This document shows positions 44,144-52,753 of a stretch of DNA of 64,000 nt, in pieces (the stretch's first letter is position 1; each line of letters begins with the position of its first letter). Below the pieces are notes generated by a model. That model made no database searches and had not been told where the DNA came from. It was given only the letters and a program-made list of their open reading frames with translations. This DNA is from Myxococcales bacterium (lineage in GTDB: Bacteria > Myxococcota_A > Polyangia > Palsa-1104 > JAEUJZ01). The position numbers and the translations under genes are program-made. Where the stretch lies: NCBI GenBank assembly GCA_016794365.1, contig JAEUKB010000026.1, forward strand, positions 62,001 to 126,000. The letters run 5' to 3'.

Positions 44144-45388
44144 ATGGCCGTTGTCGCTTCCGCATCGTCGGAGCCTGCACCGCTCGCATCGCCGTTTTCC
44201 TCGCGGACGGACATCTCGCACAACCTTCAGCCGCACTACGCCGCGCTTCGGCTCATCCCCAGTCGTCGCAAGCTGATGAAGAGCCCGCTCTACGCGCAGA
44301 TTGAGCCAGCGCTTCGGTCCGTCTTGTCCGCCGTCGAAACCGCCACGCATGCGCAGCCCGCAGTATCGCAGCATCCGCCGGACCGGCTGCGCGTGGTGGC
44401 GTGGAACATTCAGCGAGGACGACGGCTTGAAGCCCTGAAGCATGCGCTCCAGCACGATCCGACGCTGCGCGAGGCCGATGTGCTGCTTCTGTCGGAAGTG
44501 GACTGTGGGATGGGTCGATCCGGCAACCGCAACGTGTCCCGAGAGCTGGCGACGGCGCTCCGCATGCACTATGCGTTCGGCGTTTCGTATCTGGTGCTGG
44601 GCGACGATGTGCTGGAAAACGAGACTGGGGAAGCCAACACGCTGGCGCTCGCGGGCTCGGCGATCTTGTCGCGCTTTCCGATTGGGACAACGAAGAGCCT
44701 CGATCTGCCCGAGCTAAAGGATAAGTTTTCGTCGAAGAGCGAGAAGCGGCTTGGCAAAAAGCGAGCACTCGCAGCCCAGCTTCAGCTTCCGTCGGGAGAC
44801 TTGTGGGTTTCAACCTGTCATCTCGACTCGAATGCGTCCCCGATGCAGCGCGGCATGCAGCTTCGCACCCTGCTTCAGGAAGTATCCGCACACGGAACCC
44901 AGCAGCTCGTCGGCGGAGACTTCAACACCACAACCTACGATGCGTCGGGAACGGGCGCGCTCGTGTCGGACCTGCTTCACAAGTTCTTCACCAAAGGCTT
45001 CGACGCGACGGTCGATGGTTACATGACGCCCGAGCACAGCTACGAGCAGCCAATCTTCACGGTGCTCGCCGAGTGCGGATTCCTTCACGAAGGGCTCAAC
45101 GACCGCAGCCAAGGAACCTACTTTTACGACGTGGACAGTCCGTATGAAGAAGCGAAGCTGCGCCAGAAAGTGGGTCTTTTGGCAACGCGCTGGCTGCAAA
45201 AGCGACTGCGACCTTGGAATGGCTGCGTTCCGGCGCGGCTCGACTGGTTTGTTGGCAAAAACGTGCAGCCGCTTGGCGCTGGAGTGGTTCGCGTCCCGCG
45301 TGAAAACGGCATCCTAGCGTCCGATCATCTGCCGATCTTTGTCGATCTACAGCTCGGTGCAGCGCAAGTTACAGACGGGATTCTCTAG
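44144..45388 (+). CDS. Endonuclease/exonuclease/phosphatase (EEP) family protein
   Basis: From the ATG at 44144 this is 414 residues; longer frames run into the divergent lipoprotein gene. EEP motifs are RVVAWNIQRGRR near residue 86, LLLSEVDCGM (catalytic Glu), VSTCHLDS, LVGGDFNTTT (Asp/Asn pair) and ILASDHLPIFVDL at the end. The family includes DNase I-like nucleases and sphingomyelinase-like phosphodiesterases; the substrate cannot be told. There is no signal peptide. It is convergent with the FecR-barrel gene and overlaps it by four bases. Confidence 0.88.
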   Translation: MAVVASASSEPAPLASPFSSRTDISHNLQPHYAALRLIPSRRKLMKSPLYAQIEPALRSVLSAVETATHAQPAVSQHPPDRLRVVAWNIQRGRRLEALKHALQHDPTLREADVLLLSEVDCGMGRSGNRNVSRELATALRMHYAFGVSYLVLGDDVLENETGEANTLALAGSAILSRFPIGTTKSLDLPELKDKFSSKSEKRLGKKRALAAQLQLPSGDLWVSTCHLDSNASPMQRGMQLRTLLQEVSAHGTQQLVGGDFNTTTYDASGTGALVSDLLHKFFTKGFDATVDGYMTPEHSYEQPIFTVLAECGFLHEGLNDRSQGTYFYDVDSPYEEAKLRQKVGLLATRWLQKRLRPWNGCVPARLDWFVGKNVQPLGAGVVRVPRENGILASDHLPIFVDLQLGAAQVTDGIL

Positions 45389-47457
45389 GGAGCCCACTCG
45401 AAGCCGAGGAAGCCGTAATAGCGACCGTAGACATCGACGCCCGCCGAGCCCAGACCGCCTCGTACGCCAAGCAGCAGCCCAAACGGATCGAGATGCAACC
45501 GCACACCACCGCCCGCTGAAGCTGCCGCCGAGACACCGCTCGACAGCGGGATCGAGGCATCGAGTTGAGCCAGCAGCGCCAGCTTCCACAGCTGCACTTC
45601 CGCCATGTAGCTCATCGCCCAGCGGACTTGGTTCTGCGGCAGGTTCACCGCTGCCGTCACGCCTTGCGTCGTCTGAATCCCAAAGCGCCCGAGGATCGCC
45701 GCCACGCCCACAGCCGGATCGATCACCACGGGCCGACCTTTGGTTGCCTCACGCGGGAATGTTCCCGTCGGAAGCTGGAGTCGAAGGAGCGGTCCCAGCA
45801 GCAGCCGCCCCCCCAGCGCATTGAGCGGCACGCCACGCACACCGAACGCCACATCGCCAAACGCCACGCCGCTGGTCGATTGCGTCGGCTCCGGCTGCGA
45901 CACCAGGTTGCTGTGGTACAGAAGCGGAACATTTACGTCGAAGGACAGGCGCTGCTGAAGCAACGCCAGCTCGCCACCGACATCCAGACGACCGACCGTA
46001 AAGCCACTGTCGCTTCGCGTCGAGCCCGCACCCAGCAGCGCATAGACCTGCGTCCGTGGAAGCACCGATCGCCCCGGCAAGCCGAGCACCGACAGCGGCA
46101 CCGGCACCGTCAGTCCATCGAGTCGCCCCGCCAGCGGCATCGGTGGTGGAGCCACCTGCGCGACCGACACCAGCAGCTCGGACTCTGCCTCGCCGAGCGT
46201 CAGCCGGATCTTGTGCTCACCTTCCGAGAGCGCCAGCTTCTGCTCTGCTGAACAGTCCATCGGCTCGCCTGAATCCACCGTCGCCAGCAGCGGCTGACCA
46301 GCACCCGACAGGTGCAGCGCCACGCGCTCGGGTCGTCCGAGCTGAAGCGGTCCGGTTTGACCCGGCGTGGACTGCGCCATCACGGTCGCATCGGTGCGTA
46401 CGTTGATGATGTAGAACGAGCGCGGCAGCGATGGAGGCCCGATAAACTTGTCATTGTCAACGGCGCTCACTCGGACGTAGTACTTGCCCGGCGACAAGTG
46501 AACCCGCAGCGGCGGCGCAGCGATCTCACCACCGGCCCGACGGTCGTTAAAGCCCGGATCGCGCGCGACCTCGACGATGTAACGAACCGCTCCCGGCACG
46601 GGCGCAAAGTCCACCACCACCTCGCCGAGCGGCTGCGCTTCCAGCAGTCCCGCCATCGCCAGCACCAGAAACGGACGGCTGCCATCTTCCGTAGCTGCGC
46701 GAGCCTGCCATGCCGGTGCGCCCGGCAGATCATGCAGCGTCTGCGCGCCACTTCCACGCAAGATCACACTGCCCTGCCCGGCCTTGATGTTGACCGTCGT
46801 CCCCTTGTTGCGAACCGAGACCTGGCCTTCGTACACCTGCACCGACGCGCGATTGGCTTCCGCATCAATCCGCGCATCCCCTTGCAGCTTCACATCCCCG
46901 CCCGGCGTCTTCACCGTAATCGGAGCCGTCGGCGACTTGCTGTCCATATCGGCGCGCAGCGAGCCTTGCTCCAGCGCCACTTCCGCCGCCTTGCCGCTCT
47001 TCGGCAGGTTCTTGATCACCACCTTCGAGTTCGGTGGAATCTGAATCTTGACCTTGTCGCCCGCCGTGACCTCGGCTCCGCCTTGGCTGCTCGTCTCGAT
47101 TCGCATCCGCTTATCGACGGGCTGACCTGGCAGCGCTTCCATCCAGCCCGTCTTGGTCTTGGTTCGCACCGCAGGCCCGACGAACGACAGCCGAGGCGTC
47201 TCTGCCGCCACCTTTTGCGCGCCCTTGGGCAGCGTTGGCGTCTTGAGCTTTGCACCGACAGAAAGCGGCGCATCACAGACCCCGGGATTGCTCTTCTTGA
47301 GCAGCGCAAGCCCGGCTGCACCATCTCCGTAGACGCGATGAGCCAGCTTGGCGCAGTCCTCTCCCGCCAAGACCACGCTCTCGGGAGAAGCAGCCTGGGA
47401 AAGCCCCACTTGCGAGAGCCAGAGCGGGACCAGTGTCACGAAGCACAGCCTGCGCAT
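45385..47457 (-). CDS. LysM/FecR-domain protein with C-terminal outer-membrane barrel, 690 aa
   Basis: It has a signal peptide ending SQAA. A LysM-like segment (CAKLAHRVYGDGAAGLALLKK) near residues 35-75 is followed by a FecR domain near 85-240 (SSQGGAEVTAGDKVKIQIPP, VYEGQVSVRNKG). Fibronectin-like strands come near 265-350. Residues about 480-690 form an outer-membrane barrel ending YGFLGFEWAP. The FecR part here is periplasmic and separate from any sigma factor; FecR-like domains of this type bind peptidoglycan or assemble envelope machines. No ribosome site is evident (see the -10 box upstream). Confidence 0.85.
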   Translation of the reverse strand: MRRLCFVTLVPLWLSQVGLSQAASPESVVLAGEDCAKLAHRVYGDGAAGLALLKKSNPGVCDAPLSVGAKLKTPTLPKGAQKVAAETPRLSFVGPAVRTKTKTGWMEALPGQPVDKRMRIETSSQGGAEVTAGDKVKIQIPPNSKVVIKNLPKSGKAAEVALEQGSLRADMDSKSPTAPITVKTPGGDVKLQGDARIDAEANRASVQVYEGQVSVRNKGTTVNIKAGQGSVILRGSGAQTLHDLPGAPAWQARAATEDGSRPFLVLAMAGLLEAQPLGEVVVDFAPVPGAVRYIVEVARDPGFNDRRAGGEIAAPPLRVHLSPGKYYVRVSAVDNDKFIGPPSLPRSFYIINVRTDATVMAQSTPGQTGPLQLGRPERVALHLSGAGQPLLATVDSGEPMDCSAEQKLALSEGEHKIRLTLGEAESELLVSVAQVAPPPMPLAGRLDGLTVPVPLSVLGLPGRSVLPRTQVYALLGAGSTRSDSGFTVGRLDVGGELALLQQRLSFDVNVPLLYHSNLVSQPEPTQSTSGVAFGDVAFGVRGVPLNALGGRLLLGPLLRLQLPTGTFPREATKGRPVVIDPAVGVAAILGRFGIQTTQGVTAAVNLPQNQVRWAMSYMAEVQLWKLALLAQLDASIPLSSGVSAAASAGGGVRLHLDPFGLLLGVRGGLGSAGVDVYGRYYGFLGFEWAP

Positions 47458-47464
47458 CGGACCG

Positions 47465-47470
47465 ATTATA
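47465..47470 (-). promoter_or_regulatory. TATAAT -10 box 7 bases before the FecR-barrel start
   Basis: On the minus strand a perfect TATAAT is followed by 7 bases and the ATG at 47457. Transcription would then start at or near the start codon, giving a leaderless message. No good -35 box is at 17 bases. Confidence 0.4.
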
Positions 47471-47602
47471 TCGATAAAAAAGGCAATTTAGCGCACAAAT
47501 CTATCGTGCAGGCTGACCTGCAATTGCGCACAAGAGCTGCCGCAACGTCCGATCGGGCTCCACACGATGTCGGAGCCACTGCGCAGCTGCCATCCGCTGG
47601 GT

Positions 47603-48910
47603 TTAGCGACGGCTGCGACGGTCTTCGACTTCCTCGATGTGGGCTCCCAGTGCCTTCAGCCGCGACACGATTCGCTCATAGCCGCGCTCAATCTGCCCGA
47701 CGTTGAGGATCGTGCTCTTGCCCTGTGCGCACAGCGCGGCGAGCAGCATCGCCATACCGGCGCGAATGTCCGGTGACTCGACGGTTCCCGCCCGCAGCAG
47801 CGACGGACCGTACACCAGCGCGCGGTGTGGATCGCACAAGATGATGCGAGCGCCCATCGACACGAGCTTATCGACGAAGAACAGCCGCGACTCGAACATC
47901 TTTTCAAACATCAAGATCACGCCTTCGCACTGCGTCGCCGTGACAATCGCAATCGACAGAAGGTCCGCCGGAAACGCTGGCCACGGCTGATCTTCTAGCT
48001 TGGGCACATGACCACCCAGGTCCGAGCGAATCTTCATGCTCTGCTCGCTCGGGATGATCAGGTCATCGCCTTCAATTCGGCAGGTGATTCCCAGCCGCTC
48101 AAAGCCGAGCAGCACCATCCGCAGGTGCTTGACCCCCGCCGAAGCGATGCGCAGCTCGGACCGCGTGACCGCCGCCAGGCCAATGAACGAGCCCACCTCG
48201 ATGTGATCCGGTCCGATCGCAAACTCGCCACCGTGCAGCGCGTTTCCGCCGTGGATCGTAAGCTGGTTGGACCCAATGCCTTCAATCCGAGCCCCCAGCG
48301 TGACCAGGAAGTTGCACAGATCCTGAACGTGCGGCTCACACGCTGCGTTGTGCAGGGTGGTTGTCCCGCTCGCAGCCACTGCCGCCGTGATGGCATTTTC
48401 CGTGCCCGTCACGCTCGGCTCATCCAGAAACACATCCGCACCGACCAGCTTGTCCGCCGTCAGGTGAAAGCGCTCCGAGATCTGATACTTCGCGCCCAGC
48501 TCACCGAGCGCCAGAAAGTGGGTATCGACGCGCCGTCGCCCGATCACGTCGCCCCCCGGCGGTGGCAGGTGGATTTCCCCGCAGCGCGCCAGCAGCGGAG
48601 CCGCCAGCAGAATCGACGCCCGAATCCGCGCGCACAGCTCTGGATCCAGCGTCGCAGCCCGCACCGACTTGGCGTGAATGTGAAGCGTGTGCGGATCGCT
48701 CTGATCCCAGCTTGCTTCGACGCCTACGGTCCGAATCAGCTCCACCAGCGTCTCTACGTCGCGAATGCGTGGCACATTGCGCAGCGTGACCGGCTCACTG
48801 GTGATCAGCGCCGCAGCGATGATCGGCAGCGCCGCGTTCTTGTTACCTGACGGACGAACCGTTCCGTGCAGGCGATGTCCTCCCTCGACGATGTACTGGG
48901 TTGCGGCCAA
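47603..48910 (-). CDS. murA: UDP-N-acetylglucosamine enolpyruvyl transferase MurA, with Asp in place of the catalytic Cys
   Basis: MurA makes the first committed peptidoglycan precursor. The frame opens upstream of 48910, but a TTG there has an ideal AAGGAGG site 5 bases before, giving 435 residues beginning with AATQYIVEGGHRLHG. RPSGNKNAALPIIAAAL carries the substrate Lys/Asn. The active-site loop reads GGDVIGRRRVDTH: residue 121 is Asp (codon GAC) where E. coli has Cys115. Cys-to-Asp in MurA is known to leave activity but give fosfomycin resistance, as in Mycobacterium tuberculosis. It is divergent from the UppS-like gene. Confidence 0.93.
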   Translation of the reverse strand: MAATQYIVEGGHRLHGTVRPSGNKNAALPIIAAALITSEPVTLRNVPRIRDVETLVELIRTVGVEASWDQSDPHTLHIHAKSVRAATLDPELCARIRASILLAAPLLARCGEIHLPPPGGDVIGRRRVDTHFLALGELGAKYQISERFHLTADKLVGADVFLDEPSVTGTENAITAAVAASGTTTLHNAACEPHVQDLCNFLVTLGARIEGIGSNQLTIHGGNALHGGEFAIGPDHIEVGSFIGLAAVTRSELRIASAGVKHLRMVLLGFERLGITCRIEGDDLIIPSEQSMKIRSDLGGHVPKLEDQPWPAFPADLLSIAIVTATQCEGVILMFEKMFESRLFFVDKLVSMGARIILCDPHRALVYGPSLLRAGTVESPDIRAGMAMLLAALCAQGKSTILNVGQIERGYERIVSRLKALGAHIEEVEDRRSRR

Positions 48911-49225
48911 TGGAGCCTCCTTGGTTTGGCGGGGAAACCTTTTGGCAGCACCACCGCGCCAAGTCAAAAAACCCGCACAGACTCTTGGCTCTTTCCAGCG
49001 TCCTGCGCGAGCTTCGGCCACGGGGATCGCCCGATGAATCGACAGGATCCGCCCTGTGCAAACGTGCGCTTCGTCTCGGTCCAACCGGACGACGGCTGCA
49101 ATTCACCGACTCTTCCCTTTGGATTACCTGATTCTTCACGAACCAACCGCACCGTAGGAATTGCGGACAGCCGAGTCGCAAGTAGACTGCTGTCTTCTTA
49201 CGCCTGTCTACGGAGCTTACTTTCG

Positions 49226-49942
49226 ATGAAAAAACGAGCGGATCACGTCGCCATCTTGATGGATGGCTGCACTGCCTGGTCAACCGAGCACCGTGTAAGT
49301 CCGACTTCTGGCCTATGGGCATCCGCCCTGGCCGCCGCCTCCACCATCGAGTCCGCCGCGCAAAGTGGCGTTCGTCACCTCACCCTCATTCCAAGCGACA
49401 GCTTTCCCATCACCGGCAGCAGCGAAGCGGGCACCGTCGTGGCACAGCTCCTGCGCAGCCATGCCGATGTCTTCCGACACCTGTCACTGCGCGTCTCGAT
49501 CCTGGGTGAGCTGCATCGCCTACCTGCCGACCTTCGCAGCCAGCTTGGCACCATCCAGCAGAGCACCGCACACGAGCTGGGCATGACCCTGACGCTGCTG
49601 CTCGGCTACAGCGGTCATCGCGATCTACTGCGCGTCGCCCGCGAGCTGGCCTGTGAGGTCAAGTCCGGTCAGCTCCCCGCCCAGGCCATCTCGCCTGCGC
49701 TCATCCAAAAGCGACTGGTTACCGCGCAGCTTCCCGGCGTCGATCTCATCGTCTACACCGGAAAGAGCCACCGCTTGGCCGATGCCCTCACCTTCGAGTC
49801 CGCCTACGCAGAGTTTGCCTTCACCGACTGTGAGTGGCCCGACTTTACGCCCGCCCACCTGCAAGCCGCGCTCGGTGACTTCGGTCATCGCGAGCGCCGC
49901 TTCGGCAAGACCTCGGCCCAAGTCCAGACGGCCTCGGGTTAG
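49226..49942 (+). CDS. Divergent undecaprenyl-diphosphate-synthase-like protein (UppS paralogue)
   Basis: Of 238 residues, the overall pattern is cis-prenyltransferase. The start HVAILMDGCTAW aligns with HVAIIMDGNGRW and keeps the Asp; LLLGYSGHRDLLRVA aligns with the usual YGGR region; SAYAEFAFTDCEWPDF aligns with SAYSELYFTDxLWPDF. But the diphosphate-binding RTSGExR is changed to YTGKSHR, and the N of DGN is Cys. It may be inactive or use another substrate. A start upstream of 49226 would run through the divergent murA promoter region. Confidence 0.8.
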   Translation: MKKRADHVAILMDGCTAWSTEHRVSPTSGLWASALAAASTIESAAQSGVRHLTLIPSDSFPITGSSEAGTVVAQLLRSHADVFRHLSLRVSILGELHRLPADLRSQLGTIQQSTAHELGMTLTLLLGYSGHRDLLRVARELACEVKSGQLPAQAISPALIQKRLVTAQLPGVDLIVYTGKSHRLADALTFESAYAEFAFTDCEWPDFTPAHLQAALGDFGHRERRFGKTSAQVQTASG

Positions 49943-50847
49943 CTTCCCTTTTTGGGACGCATCGCCCGAAACAGCAGCTTGAGTCGCTCGCGATCGTAGC
50001 GGGTGTACTCGCTAAACTCGCCCGCGCCGCTCAGCCAGCTTCCGCCATCGATCGTCACGCAGTCGCCGTTTTGATACGGACTCGCATCGCTCATCAAAAA
50101 CACCGCCAGGTTCGCCAGCTCGCTGTGCTCACCGACGCGACCCATCGGCACTCGCTGCTCGACCAGTCCTTCGATCATCGACGCTTCCGGCACCAGCCGT
50201 GACCACGCACCTTCCGTTGGAAACGGTCCCGGCGCGATCGCGTTACAGCGGATGCCGTACATGCCCCACTCCACCGCCAAAGAGCGCGTCATCGCCAGCA
50301 CGCCCGCCTTCGCACAAGCCGATGGCAGCACAAACGCCGATCCGGTCCACGCGTACGGCGTCAGGATCGACAGCACCGATCCGGGTGCGCCCCGCGCAAT
50401 CAGGTGCTTTCCCACCGCCAGCGTCGCGTTCACGCTGCCGTACAGCACGATCTTCACCACCGCATCAAAGCCGCCCGCCGAGAGATCTTCCGCCGCACAC
50501 AAGAAGTTGCCTGCTGCGTTGTTCACCAGTCCATCGATCTTGCCGTGCTGCTCAACCGTCTGCTGGACCAGCCGATCGATCTCTGCGGGCTCGCGTACGT
50601 CACACGGGATGGCGCTCACCTTGCCGCCCAGGCTGCGCAGCGTCTCGACCGCCTTGCCCAGCCGCTCCGGGTTGCGGCCACAGATGACGACCTGCGCCCC
50701 GGCTCTGCACAGGCCCTGGCTCATCGCGAGTCCCAGGCCCGATCCACCACCTGTCACGATGACCACTTGGTCCGACAGAAGGTCAGGAGGAAACACGGGC
50801 TCTTTGCGCGGGGTGCGAGCCGGACGAACGGACGACGAAGTAGTCAT
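49939..50847 (-). CDS. 2,4-dienoyl-CoA reductase-like short-chain dehydrogenase
   Basis: This 302-residue SDR has VIVTGGGSGLGLAMSQGL as the NADPH site and NNAAGNF. The active-site region SACAKAGVLAMTRSLAVEWG followed by PGPFPTEGAWSRL matches 2,4-dienoyl-CoA reductases, where Ser takes the place of the classical Tyr in YxxxK. It would reduce dienoyl-CoA in unsaturated fatty-acid oxidation. The start at 50847 has AAAGGAC upstream. It overlaps the UppS-like gene by four bases at the 3' ends. Confidence 0.87.
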   Translation of the reverse strand: MTTSSSVRPARTPRKEPVFPPDLLSDQVVIVTGGGSGLGLAMSQGLCRAGAQVVICGRNPERLGKAVETLRSLGGKVSAIPCDVREPAEIDRLVQQTVEQHGKIDGLVNNAAGNFLCAAEDLSAGGFDAVVKIVLYGSVNATLAVGKHLIARGAPGSVLSILTPYAWTGSAFVLPSACAKAGVLAMTRSLAVEWGMYGIRCNAIAPGPFPTEGAWSRLVPEASMIEGLVEQRVPMGRVGEHSELANLAVFLMSDASPYQNGDCVTIDGGSWLSGAGEFSEYTRYDRERLKLLFRAMRPKKGS

Positions 50848-50957
50848 GGTATGTCCTTTGCCTGTTGGGTTTGCGTCTGTGTGCGCTGTGTTACCACCGA
50901 CTTGGCAGCGGCGCGACTTTGCCTACGTTATGAAGAAACGCACGTTGGAGCACGATC

Positions 50958-51833
50958 ATGGAATTCGATAGCGAAGGCCGAAGCAGCGACATCCAGGATC
51001 GCCGAGGCGAAGGCGTTCGACCGCTTCGACTCGGGCTCGGCGGCATCGTGGTGGTCAGCCTGATCTCGCTACTGCTCGGGAGAAATCCGCTGGAAGTGCT
51101 GGGCCTGATTGCCCGTCACCAGCAGTCCACACCGCACCGCTCAGATGGCACACCGGCCCGAGGTCCACGCAACCAGCAAGAGCGCACCGCCGAGCGAATC
51201 GTCCGCCAAGCCACGACCGACATTCAGGACTTTTGGCAAGCAGCGCTGCCGCAGATGACCGATGGTCAGCGCGCGTATCCTCGGACCCAGCTTGTGCTGT
51301 TTGCCGATGAAACCCACTCCCGCTGCGGCGCGGCCCAGGCCGAAACCGGACCGTTCTACTGTCCCGCCGATCAGCTCGTGTACATCGACCTCGCGTTCTA
51401 TGCCGAGCTGGCCCGTCGCTTTCGCGCCCCCGGGAGCTTTGCCCAGGCCTACGTGCTCGCCCATGAGTTTGGCCATCACATCCAGCACTCACTGGGCATC
51501 GAGCAGCGCGTCCGCCGGGCCCAGCAGATCTATCGCGGTCGCGCAAACCAGCTCAATGTCCTGCTGGAGCTACAAGCCGACTGCCTGGCCGGTGTCTGGG
51601 GCGCATCCGCCGCCCGACGAGGCCTGCTACGCGAAGGCGATGTCGAAGCCGGTCTACAGGCCGCCGCCGCCATCGGAGACGACCGCATCGCCCAGATGTC
51701 TGGACAGCGGGTCAGCCCCGAGCGCTTTACCCACGGCTCATCGGCCCAGCGGGTTGAGTGGTTCCGTCGCGGCATGAGCCAGGGCCACATCAGTGCCTGC
51801 GACACTTTCGGCAACGGAACCCTCGCCCCCTAG
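50958..51833 (+). CDS. Neutral zinc metallopeptidase of the YpfJ/KPN_02809 type
   Basis: This 291-residue protein has one N-terminal membrane segment (LGLGGIVVVSLISLLLG near residues 26-42). The catalytic part carries AYVLAHEFGHHIQHSLG (HExxH zinc site) near 170-186, preceded by GPFYCPADQLVYID, and LELQADCLAGVWG, whose ELQADC supplies the third ligand. These are the hallmarks of the family. The substrate is unknown. The active site is probably periplasmic. Confidence 0.93.
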   Translation: MEFDSEGRSSDIQDRRGEGVRPLRLGLGGIVVVSLISLLLGRNPLEVLGLIARHQQSTPHRSDGTPARGPRNQQERTAERIVRQATTDIQDFWQAALPQMTDGQRAYPRTQLVLFADETHSRCGAAQAETGPFYCPADQLVYIDLAFYAELARRFRAPGSFAQAYVLAHEFGHHIQHSLGIEQRVRRAQQIYRGRANQLNVLLELQADCLAGVWGASAARRGLLREGDVEAGLQAAAAIGDDRIAQMSGQRVSPERFTHGSSAQRVEWFRRGMSQGHISACDTFGNGTLAP

Positions 51834-51854
51834 CGGACCGGCGAGCCGTCTTCC

Positions 51855-52601
51855 TTACATCGACAGGCCGCCGTCCACATCGATCGTGCGACCGTTGAAG
51901 TAGTCGCACTCGATGGCGAACTTGACCGCCAGCCAGATGTCCTCGGGAACACCAACGCGACCGACCGGAACCGCAGCCACCAGCGCATCGCGCGCCTTTT
52001 GGTTCATGCCCTGGGTCATCGGCGTCTCGATCATACCCGGAGCGATGGCCACACAGCGGATGCCGAACGGACCGAACTCCCGCGACCAGGTGACCGCGTT
52101 GGCTGCCAGCGCCGCCTTGGCCGACACGTAGTTTGACTGGCCCCGGTTGCCGTGACGAGCGATCGACGACATGTTGACGACAATGCCCGGACGCGAGTCC
52201 GTCTCGACCATCTTGGCCACGACCTCGCGGACCATGAAGCTGGCGCCGGTCAGGTTCACGCCAAGCACCGCGTTCCACTGCTCGGTGGTCAGCTTGACGA
52301 CCTGCCCGGTCGCCTTGTCCTTCTTCACCAGCAAGCCGTCCCGCAGGATGCCCGCGTTGTTGATGAGGCCGTTGAGCCCGCCCATCGCACCGTGCGCCCA
52401 GGTCACAAACGCCTGGATGTCCGCTTCATCCGCCACGTTCAGGCGACGGCGATGAATGCCAGCGGGCAGCTCGGCCAGACCCGCTTCGTTTACGTCCCCC
52501 ACCGCGACCTGCGCACCCGCTTCGTGCAGGCGCTTCGCAAAGTGAGCCCCCATGCCCTGGGCCCCACCCGTGATGATCATCTTCATATCGGAAAGTCGCA
52601 T
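51855..52601 (-). CDS. FabG-like short-chain dehydrogenase (3-oxoacyl reductase type)
   Basis: This 248-residue classical SDR has IITGGAQGMGAHFAKRL as the cofactor loop, NNAGIL, the catalytic Ser in VNMSSIARHG, and YVSAKAALAANAV (YxxxK intact). It ends VDGGLSM. The start at 52601 has AAGGAGA. It is convergent with the zinc peptidase and divergent from the acyltransferase gene, which fits lipid metabolism, but SDR substrates cannot be read from sequence. Confidence 0.9.
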   Translation of the reverse strand: MRLSDMKMIITGGAQGMGAHFAKRLHEAGAQVAVGDVNEAGLAELPAGIHRRRLNVADEADIQAFVTWAHGAMGGLNGLINNAGILRDGLLVKKDKATGQVVKLTTEQWNAVLGVNLTGASFMVREVVAKMVETDSRPGIVVNMSSIARHGNRGQSNYVSAKAALAANAVTWSREFGPFGIRCVAIAPGMIETPMTQGMNQKARDALVAAVPVGRVGVPEDIWLAVKFAIECDYFNGRTIDVDGGLSM

Positions 52602-52753
52602 CTACTTTTCTCCTTGGACGAAAGTAAGCCCTCTACGAGCGGCGGCAGCCTATCACTTCGGCCTGCTGCTGCGCCACTTCTCCAAGGGTCGAAGCCGGGA
52701 GCGCACAGCACACGCAATGAAACACGGCAGTGGATGTAGCGGCTGTCACCGCG

